DNA from: Pseudomonadota bacterium | Lineage (GTDB): Bacteria > Pseudomonadota > Alphaproteobacteria > Rhizobiales > Xanthobacteraceae | Length of the DNA stretch: 46,886 nucleotides | Reading direction: 5' to 3' | Assembly: GCA_023386635.1 (NCBI GenBank) | Contig: JAEWJH010000122.1 | Location: 1 to 46,886, forward strand | Shown here: positions 41,254-46,886 of the stretch, in pieces | How positions within the stretch are numbered: position 1 is the stretch's first letter | Layout: the number at the start of each line of letters is the position of its first letter | Notes under the pieces: model-generated | Told to the model about the DNA's origin: nothing | Databases searched by the model: none | What the model saw: the letters and a program-made list of their open reading frames with translations, nothing else | Translations under genes and position numbers: made by a program

Positions 41254-42765
41254 ATGGGTATCCGGACCGGCAAGCAATATCTCGAGTCCCTGCGGGACGG
41301 CCGTCAGATGTGGATCGACGGCGAACTGGTGACCGACGTCACCACCGACCGCCGCTTTGCCGGCGCGGCCTACACCATGGCCGAACTCTACGACATGCAG
41401 CACCATCAAAACTTGATCGAGCGCATGACTTATCAGTCGCCGACCAGCGGCGCGCGTGTCGGCCTGTCGTTCATCCAGCCCAGGAGCATGAACGATCTCG
41501 AACGCCGCCGCGACATGGTGAAGACGTGGATGGATTCGACCTGCGGCATGTTCGGCCGCAGCCCGGATTTCATGAATATCACGCTCACCGGCTTCGCCTG
41601 CGCCAGGGAGGCGTTCGGCCAGAAAGAGCAGAAATACGCCGACAATATCTGGAATTACTATCTCTATTGTCGCGAGAACGACATCGCGATGACCCACACC
41701 CTGATCAATCCGCAGGTCGACCGCTCCAAGCCGGTCGAGAAGCAGGACAAGGATCTGGCGGCCAAGGTGGTGAAGGAGACCGATGCCGGCATCGTCGTCC
41801 ATGGCGCGCGCATGGTCTCGACGCTGTGCGCCTATTCGCAAGACCTGCTGGTGATGCCATCGACCTATCTCGCCAACAGCGAGGAGGCGAAGCCTTATGC
41901 GTTCGGCTTCGCGGTGCCGGTGAACGCGCAAGGCCTGCGCTTCATCTGCCGGCCGTCGGTGATCCACGGCAATCCGGGCTCGCCGATGGACTATCCGCTG
42001 TCGTCGCGGCTCGACGAGACCGACGCCATGGTGATCTTCGACAACGTGCTGATCCCGTGGGAGAAGGTGTTCATCTACCGCGATGCGGAGATGTGCAACG
42101 GCCTCTACAACCGCACCGGCGCGATGCCGCAGATCATGCATCAGTTCAGCACCAAGAACCTGGCCAAGGCCGAGTTCATGATGGCGCTGGCGTTTGCCAT
42201 GGCGCGCTCGACCAAGATCGACGCGCATCTGCACGTGCAGGGCATGCTGGCGGAGATGATCCAGTACACCGAATTCGTGCGTGCCTGCCTGCGCGCCAGC
42301 GAGGTCGACGCCGCGCCGAACGCGCAAGGGTTCACCACGCCCGCGGCGATGCCGCTGTGGACCGTGCGCATGATGTTCCCGAAGATGTTCATCCGCATGT
42401 GCGAGATCATTCAGATCCTCGGCGCCGGCGGCCTCGTCGCCGTGCCGTCATACGCGGAACTGAGCGGCCCGGTCGGCAAGGACGTCGAGACCTACTTCCA
42501 GGCGGCGAACGCGGACTCGCGCTATCGCATCAAGCTGTTCCGGCTTGCTTTCGATGCCGCCGTGTCGTCGTTCTCCGGCCGGCAGCAGCTTTACGAACGC
42601 TACTATTCCGGCGATCCTGTTCGCCTCGCGGGAACGCTCTATGAGATTTATGACAAGAACCCCTATGTGGACCGGATCGCGGAATTGCTCGATGGCCTTG
42701 AAGAACGTCGCGACGATCCGGAAAAGCCGTTGCCGTTCCGGCCGGTGCTCTCGGCGGCGGAATAG
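41254..42765 (+). CDS. Flavin-dependent phenol-type monooxygenase, HpaB family
   Basis: The 503-residue protein has AGGGG before ATG 41254. It belongs to the 4-hydroxyphenylacetate 3-monooxygenase large-component family: MGIRTGKQYLESLRDGRQMWIDGELV at the start in two parts, THTLINPQVDRSKP, GIVVHGARMVSTLCAYSQDLLV, FDNVLIPWEKVFIYRD, and a C-terminal helical domain. It uses reduced FAD supplied by a reductase, here the HpaC-like product of 43854-44462. It hydroxylates a phenol or hydroxylated heteroaromatic ring next to the existing OH, giving the diol for the LigAB-like dioxygenase. The family includes several substrate classes, so 4-hydroxyphenylacetate itself is not implied. Confidence 0.9.
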   Translation: MGIRTGKQYLESLRDGRQMWIDGELVTDVTTDRRFAGAAYTMAELYDMQHHQNLIERMTYQSPTSGARVGLSFIQPRSMNDLERRRDMVKTWMDSTCGMFGRSPDFMNITLTGFACAREAFGQKEQKYADNIWNYYLYCRENDIAMTHTLINPQVDRSKPVEKQDKDLAAKVVKETDAGIVVHGARMVSTLCAYSQDLLVMPSTYLANSEEAKPYAFGFAVPVNAQGLRFICRPSVIHGNPGSPMDYPLSSRLDETDAMVIFDNVLIPWEKVFIYRDAEMCNGLYNRTGAMPQIMHQFSTKNLAKAEFMMALAFAMARSTKIDAHLHVQGMLAEMIQYTEFVRACLRASEVDAAPNAQGFTTPAAMPLWTVRMMFPKMFIRMCEIIQILGAGGLVAVPSYAELSGPVGKDVETYFQAANADSRYRIKLFRLAFDAAVSSFSGRQQLYERYYSGDPVRLAGTLYEIYDKNPYVDRIAELLDGLEERRDDPEKPLPFRPVLSAAE

Positions 42766-42798
42766 CCGGCAGATGATGTTGTCGAGTGAGGTGTCTGT

Positions 42799-43857
42799 AT
42801 GGCCGTAAGCGCCGCTGTCTCCATCGGCGCCATCGACCTCAAGTCACCGCTGATCTGCGGGTCGGGCGAGCATCTGATGTACGCGCAGGGTATCCGGCAG
42901 GCGCTCGCCGCCGGAGCCGCTGCCGTCGTGTCGAAATCGGTCAATGAGAGCGAGGCCGCCCGCCGCCAGCTCGACCGCACCGATTATGCCCTGCTCGACA
43001 GCGAATGGCGCCGGCTGCCGTGGGACTTCAACCCGCCGGCCGATGCGAGCCTGTTCTGCCGTTCGGGTCTTGCGCAGCAATCGTTCGACGACTGGCTGGC
43101 GATGATCGCCCGGCTCGACCGCGAAGCGGAGGCGCAGGATGCCTATGTGATCGCGAGCCTGATCCTCGCCGATCTCGACCGCTGCGTCGCCATGGCGCGG
43201 GAGATCGAGGCGGCGGGCCTGCGCATCCTCGAACTCAACATCGGCGCGCCGCACGGCAACGAGGCCGCGCCCGGCGCCATCGTACTGGAGCGCGACAGCG
43301 CCCGCGTGCGCACCATCGTCTCGCGCGTGCGCGCGGCGGTGAAGATTCCGCTGTGGATCAAGCTCACCGGCCAGAGCGAGGATGTGGCCGCTCTGACGCT
43401 CGCGGCGAAAGAGGCGGGGGCCGATGCGGTGACGGTGATGGGCCGCTTCATCGCCTTCCTGCCGGATGTCGAGAGCTTCGCGCCGACGCTCGGCACCAAT
43501 GCCGCGTTCGGTGGGCCATGGGCCTTGCCGCTGACCTGCCGCTGGCTGGCGCAGTCGCGCCGCGCGGTCGGCAAGTCGTTCCCTTTGCTCGGCACCAACG
43601 GCGCGCGCACCGGGCTCGACATCGCGCGCTTCCTGCTGTCTGGCGCGAGCGCGGTGCAGGTGACGTCGGCGGTGTTCACCGGCGGCTTCGGCGTCATTAC
43701 CCGGATGCGGGACGATTTCGCCGCCTATCTCGACCGCAAGCAGATATCCGCCACGGCGTTGATCGGCCGCGCCGCCGATCAGCAAGGCAGCTACGCCGAG
43801 CAGCAGAGCCGCCCGGGCTACTGGGAGCAGTTCGTGGTGCCGGAGGCGCGCGCATGA
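42799..43857 (+). CDS. Dihydroorotate/dihydropyrimidine dehydrogenase-like FMN protein, catalytic Cys absent
   Basis: The 352-residue TIM-barrel protein resembles class 1 dihydroorotate dehydrogenase and the PreA/DPD pyrimidine domain (SPLICGSGEHLMYAQGIRQALAAGAAAVVSKS at the start in parts; LGTNGARTGLDIARFLLSGASAVQV near the end). The active loop reads LNIGAPHGNEA (147-157). The PHG fits DPD, where the human loop is LSCPHG, but the catalytic Cys and its neighbour Ser are Ala 150 and Gly 149. It likely binds FMN but cannot use the normal acid/base. It sits inside the ring-cleavage operon, 33 bases after hpaB-like and overlapping hpaC-like (ATGA). Role unknown; a reductase for an unusual ring or ring-opened product is a guess. 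Confidence 0.82.
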   Translation: MAVSAAVSIGAIDLKSPLICGSGEHLMYAQGIRQALAAGAAAVVSKSVNESEAARRQLDRTDYALLDSEWRRLPWDFNPPADASLFCRSGLAQQSFDDWLAMIARLDREAEAQDAYVIASLILADLDRCVAMAREIEAAGLRILELNIGAPHGNEAAPGAIVLERDSARVRTIVSRVRAAVKIPLWIKLTGQSEDVAALTLAAKEAGADAVTVMGRFIAFLPDVESFAPTLGTNAAFGGPWALPLTCRWLAQSRRAVGKSFPLLGTNGARTGLDIARFLLSGASAVQVTSAVFTGGFGVITRMRDDFAAYLDRKQISATALIGRAADQQGSYAEQQSRPGYWEQFVVPEARA

Positions 43858-44462
43858 GCGCCGCCGGACAAAAAGCCGGACAGGACATCATCCAGGAGCC
43901 GGTGGTGTTCGATCGCCGCAGCTTCCGCGATGCGCTGGCGGCGTTCGCCACCGGCGTCACCGTCATCTCGACCGTGCGCGGTAATGGCGAGCGCGTCGGC
44001 ATCACCGCCAATTCGTTCGGCTCGGTGTCGCTCGATCCGCCGCTCGTTCTGTTCAGCGTGGCGAAGAAGGCTTACAGCCTCGCGGCGTTTCTCGACGCGC
44101 CGCGCTTTGCCGTCAGCGTTCTGGCCAGCGATCAGGGGGCGGTGTCGAACCGTTTTGCGGTATCGTCCGGCGAGAAATGGGACGGCACCGATTACAGCAT
44201 CGCGGAGAACGGCTGCCCGATCGTCAACGGCGCGCTCGCGAGCTTCGAATGCGATCGTCATGCCCATCATGAGGCCGGCGATCATGTGATCCTGATCGGA
44301 CTGGTGCGCCGCTTCGAACGGCTGGCGACCGGCGAGCCGCTGATGTTCTTTCGCGGCAGCTACAGGGCGCTGGCCCCCAATGCCGAGTTCCCCGATTACG
44401 CCGGCAACGAGCCGAAGGTGCTGCCGCCGCTCAACGGTTTCGATCCATGGACGTCCGGCTGA
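43854..44462 (+). CDS. Flavin reductase, HpaC-like
   Basis: The 202-residue protein reads SFRDALAAFATGVTVISTVRGNGERVGITANSFGSVSLDPPLVLFSVAKKAYSLAAF in consecutive parts, then CPIVNGALASFECD, AGDHVILIGLVRRFE and PLMFFRGSYRAL. This is the flavin-reductase domain of HpaC-type small components. It supplies FADH2 (or FMNH2) from NAD(P)H to the HpaB-like monooxygenase two genes upstream. It starts within the stop of the FMN-protein gene (ATGA) and ends within the start of iclR (TGATG), so translation is coupled throughout. Confidence 0.92.
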   Translation: MSAAGQKAGQDIIQEPVVFDRRSFRDALAAFATGVTVISTVRGNGERVGITANSFGSVSLDPPLVLFSVAKKAYSLAAFLDAPRFAVSVLASDQGAVSNRFAVSSGEKWDGTDYSIAENGCPIVNGALASFECDRHAHHEAGDHVILIGLVRRFERLATGEPLMFFRGSYRALAPNAEFPDYAGNEPKVLPPLNGFDPWTSG

Positions 44463-45355
44463 TGAAACAGACGGACAAACCGCGCAAGGACAAGCCGCCT
44501 CAGCAAACGAGCGCGAGCGATATCGACACGGCCGACGAGGATCGTGCCGGCGGCTCGGGCATGATCCAGTCGGTGGTGATGACCGGCCAGATCATCGAGG
44601 CGCTCGCCGCCGCCGGCCAGCCGATGCGGCTCACCGCGCTTGCCAATCAGCTCGGCGAAGCCAAGGCGAAGATGCATCGCCATCTCTCGACCTTGAAACA
44701 TCTCGGCTTCGTCGATCAGGACGCGCAGACCGAATGTTATCGACTCGGGCCCAAGCTGGTTCATATCGGCCAGGCGGCGATCGACCAGTTCGACCTGCGC
44801 CGACTCGCCGAGCCCTACATGGTGCGGCTGCGCGATCTCACCCATCAGACCATCGTGCTCTCCATGCCGGCGAGCGGCGACGCCATCGTCAATGCGGTGG
44901 TCGACAGCCCCAATCTGGTGACGATCTCGGTGCGGCTCGGCTATCGCCTGCCGGCGCACGCTTCCGCGCAGGGGCGGGTGACGCTCGCCTTCACGCCGTC
45001 CGCGACACAGCAGCGCATCCTCGCGCGCAAACTCCAGTCGTTCACGCCGCGTACCATTACCGACGTACCGGCGCTGCGGCAGCGCCTCGCGCGCATCCGC
45101 GAGCAGCTTTATGATGTGTCGATGGACGAGACGCTGCTCGGCATCTCCGCCGTCGCCGCGCCGATCCTCAATTTCGAAAACGAACTGGTCGGCGCCATCG
45201 CCGTGGTCGGCACGACCCAATATGTGCACGATCCGGTCGACCCCGAGCAGTTGCAGCTTCTGCGCGCCTGCACCAAGGCGATGTCGCTGAAGTTGAATTC
45301 CACCGGCTACGAAGGGCTCGGCATTCCGAACATGCGGGAGTTTATTTTCGACTGA
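44462..45355 (+). CDS. IclR-family transcriptional regulator of the ring-cleavage operon
   Basis: The 297-residue regulator has a hydrophilic N-terminal tail of about 40 residues, then an IclR winged helix (IQSVVMTGQIIEALAAAGQPMRLTALANQLGEAKAKMHRHLSTLKHLGFVD in parts) and an IclR effector domain (DLTHQTIVLSMPASGDAIVNAVV, LPAHASAQGRVTLAF, ISAVAAPILNFENELVGAIAVVG). I used ATG 44462 in the TGATG overlap; ATG 44447 is in frame too. It is the last gene of the operon and probably acts on the hyuA/ligA divergent region. It is not close in sequence to the IclR at 5640-6545. Confidence 0.9.
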   Translation: MKQTDKPRKDKPPQQTSASDIDTADEDRAGGSGMIQSVVMTGQIIEALAAAGQPMRLTALANQLGEAKAKMHRHLSTLKHLGFVDQDAQTECYRLGPKLVHIGQAAIDQFDLRRLAEPYMVRLRDLTHQTIVLSMPASGDAIVNAVVDSPNLVTISVRLGYRLPAHASAQGRVTLAFTPSATQQRILARKLQSFTPRTITDVPALRQRLARIREQLYDVSMDETLLGISAVAAPILNFENELVGAIAVVGTTQYVHDPVDPEQLQLLRACTKAMSLKLNSTGYEGLGIPNMREFIFD

Positions 45356-45374
45356 TCGTCTTTGACTGATCCTG

Positions 45375-45401
45375 GGGCGTCCGGGGGCTTTGCAGACGCC
45401 C
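45375..45401. terminator. Hairpin between iclR and the receptor gene
   Basis: GGGCGTC (45375-45381) pairs with GACGCCC (45395-45401). There is no T-run, so it may only weaken read-through or mark a leader. Confidence 0.35.
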
Positions 45402-45449
45402 TCCGGTCGCCCACACTGCGGAATAATCAACCACAAAGGGGGAAGCACC

Positions 45450-46589
45450 ATGTCCTTGAAACTGCTCACCACAACGGCGGCTCTGGCCCTGTCGGCCGCG
45501 CTCGCGGCGCCCGCTGCGGCCCAGGAAACTTACAAGGTCGGCATGGCCGCCGGCCTGACCGGCTATGCCGCGACCGTCGATCGCGCCTGGCGCGATGGCG
45601 TCGAGGTGGCGATCGGCGTGCTCAACGCCAAGGGCGGCATCGCCGGCAAGAAGATCGAACTGATCGTCGAGGACAACAAGTCGGAGCCGCAGGAAGCGGT
45701 GACGGTCTATCGCAAGATGATCTCGTCCGACAAAGTCAACGTGTTCGTCAGCGGCTGCGTCTCGGCCGGCAACTTCGCCGCCGCGCCGCTGATCGTGCGC
45801 GCGGAAACGCCGATGGTGCTGTGCTCGATCCTGCCGCAGCAGCCCGACCATGTGAAATGGGCGTTCACCACCATTCCGCCGCCGCGTTTCGAGGTCGAGA
45901 CCCGGCTCGAATACATCCAGAAGAAAACGCAGATCAAGAAGATCGGCGTGCTGCACGATCCGTCGCCTTACGCCAACGCGCAGAAGGCCGCGGCGGAGAA
46001 GGAGGCCAAGGACTACGGCCTCGAGATCGTCGGCGTCGAGCAGTACAAGACCGACGACGCCGACCTCTCGGTGCAGATCCAGAAGATGTATGCGGCCGGC
46101 GCCCGCGCGATCCTCAAGATCGGCCTCGGCGGCACCACGCTGACGGCGGCCAAGAACATCAAGCAGCTCGGCCTCGACATGATCATGCTGACGAGCCTCG
46201 AGGACATCGCCGTGTTCCGCCCGGTGGCGGAGGTGCTCGGCGACAAGTTCTTCTTCGTCGCCTCGCCGGCGCAGGTCTATGACGCGCTGCCGGACAGCGC
46301 GCTGAAGAAGGAGATCGGCACGTTCCTCGAACCGTGGCGCGCCAAGTACAAGGATCGCGATCCGAACTGGGCCGGCCGTGGCTGGGATGCGATGACGCTG
46401 GTCGCCGCTGCAGCGGCCAAGGCCAAGTCGACCGATGGCGCGAAGCTGCGTGACGCGCTGGAAACCATGGACGGCTTCCAGGGCACGACCGGCATCTACC
46501 ACTTCGCGCCGAACAACCATCAGGGCATCACGGAAAATCCGCTGCTGCTCGCGACCATCATCAACGGCAAAGTTCAAGTGGTGAAGTGA
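45450..46589 (+). CDS. ABC transporter substrate-binding protein, branched-chain amino acid (LivK) type
   Basis: The 379-residue receptor starts at ATG 45450 behind AAAGGGGGAAGC. The signal peptide (LLTTTAALALSAALAAPAAA) precedes ETYKVGMAAGLTGYAATVDRAWRDGVEVAIGVLNAKGGIAGKKIELIVEDNKSEPQ in parts, the Peripla_BP_6 pattern. YKVG and KSEPQEAVTVYRKMI are typical of receptors for aromatic or short organic acids in this group. It overlaps the next ATPase gene (GTGA). Placed just after the ring-cleavage operon, it probably delivers that pathway's substrate; the receptor at 34783 may be an alternative for the same permease. Confidence 0.92.
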   Translation: MSLKLLTTTAALALSAALAAPAAAQETYKVGMAAGLTGYAATVDRAWRDGVEVAIGVLNAKGGIAGKKIELIVEDNKSEPQEAVTVYRKMISSDKVNVFVSGCVSAGNFAAAPLIVRAETPMVLCSILPQQPDHVKWAFTTIPPPRFEVETRLEYIQKKTQIKKIGVLHDPSPYANAQKAAAEKEAKDYGLEIVGVEQYKTDDADLSVQIQKMYAAGARAILKIGLGGTTLTAAKNIKQLGLDMIMLTSLEDIAVFRPVAEVLGDKFFFVASPAQVYDALPDSALKKEIGTFLEPWRAKYKDRDPNWAGRGWDAMTLVAAAAAKAKSTDGAKLRDALETMDGFQGTTGIYHFAPNNHQGITENPLLLATIINGKVQVVK

Positions 46590-46886
46590 CCACGGCCGTC
46601 GAACCATCGCGGATCCTCTCGGTCGAAGGGCTCTCGGCGCGCTACGGGCACGTCGAGGCCCTTCATCCGGTGGATCTGCACGTCGAGGCGGGCGAACTCG
46701 TCGCCGTGCTCGGCCCCAACGGCGCGGGCAAGTCGACCTTGATGCGCGCGCTGATGGGGCTGGTGCCGACGCAGGGGTCGGTGACGTTTCATGGCCACGC
46801 CGTGCCGCGCCGCAATCCGGCCAAGGCGGCGGCGATGGGGCTCGTGCTCGTGCCGGAAGGGCGCGGCATCTTCGCGCCGATGACGG
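46586..46886 (+). CDS. livF: ABC transporter ATP-binding protein LivF-like (partial, cut by right edge)
   Basis: About 100 residues are readable from GTG 46586, which overlaps the receptor stop. It has ILSVEGLSARYGHVEALHPVDLHVEAGE in parts, Walker A GPNGAGKST, LMGLVPTQGSVTFHG and LVPEGRGIF, the LivF-type variant of the Q-loop region. It energises a branched-chain-amino-acid-type ABC importer. Permease genes and livG are expected beyond the edge. Confidence 0.9.
   Translation, partial: MTTAVEPSRILSVEGLSARYGHVEALHPVDLHVEAGELVAVLGPNGAGKSTLMRALMGLVPTQGSVTFHGHAVPRRNPAKAAAMGLVLVPEGRGIFAPMT

Noticed and set aside
40315..42327. A 670-codon open frame on the minus strand
   Set aside because: It is antisense to the ligB-like and hpaB-like genes and has a shadow-type composition.

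Overview
The window is a high-GC (roughly two-thirds by eye) bacterial chromosome segment. It is packed with catabolic and transport genes, each module beside its own regulator. Family content (Bug/TctC, TRAP and Liv-type solute receptors, HyuA/HyuB pairs, a BoxR/BzdR-type regulator) and three intergenic palindromes of a kind I associate with Bradyrhizobium and Rhodopseudomonas suggest an alphaproteobacterium of the Hyphomicrobiales, near Nitrobacteraceae/Xanthobacteraceae. This placement rests on recognition, not on a search. I saw no rRNA, tRNA, CRISPR array, insertion sequence or prophage.

Left part (1-12750): two hydantoinase/oxoprolinase (HyuA-HyuB) modules. The first (hyuA then hyuB, minus strand, cut by the left edge) is divergent from a LysR gene. 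The second (hyuA, hyuB, a small Cys-containing protein; plus strand) is divergent from an IclR gene. Two orphan Bug/TctC receptors lie nearby. One of them shares an exact 22-base operator-like sequence with the iclR-hyuA intergenic region. A small SLOG/LOG-like protein closes the region.

Middle-left (12770-22770): a TRAP transporter (dctP-dctQ-dctM) and an XRE regulator on the minus strand, then a tightly coupled plus-strand operon: pyrK, pyrD (class 1B), an M20 carbamoylase-type amidohydrolase, pyrC and, after a 122-bp gap, pyrE. Near-identical 14-base palindromes (consensus TCTCAAATTTGAGA) precede dctP, the XRE gene and pyrK, so transporter and operon are probably one regulon. The gene set fits orotate or dihydroorotate uptake with either salvage to OMP or reductive breakdown through carbamoyl-aspartate. 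I regard this as the most interesting system in the window.

Centre (22780-28665): an aromatic acyl-CoA module. It holds a TetR regulator with a stand-alone FAD hydroxylase of the salicylyl-CoA/aminobenzoyl-CoA hydroxylase family, a crotonase behind a 30-base perfect palindrome, an AtzH/HpxZ-like protein, a BoxR/BzdR-like regulator and a benzoate-CoA ligase behind a TGCA-N6-TGCA operator.

Centre-right (28675-34626): a membrane GGDEF-EAL sensor, a cupredoxin, a multi-pass membrane protein, a 53-residue ORF and a di-heme cytochrome c peroxidase/MauG-like protein.

Right part (34783-46886): a third hyuA-hyuB pair with a Liv-type receptor on the minus strand, divergent from a plus-strand ring-cleavage operon: ligA-like, ligB-like, hpaB-like, a dihydropyrimidine-dehydrogenase-like FMN protein that lacks the catalytic Cys, hpaC-like reductase and iclR. 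A branched-chain-type ABC transporter (receptor, then livF cut by the right edge) follows.
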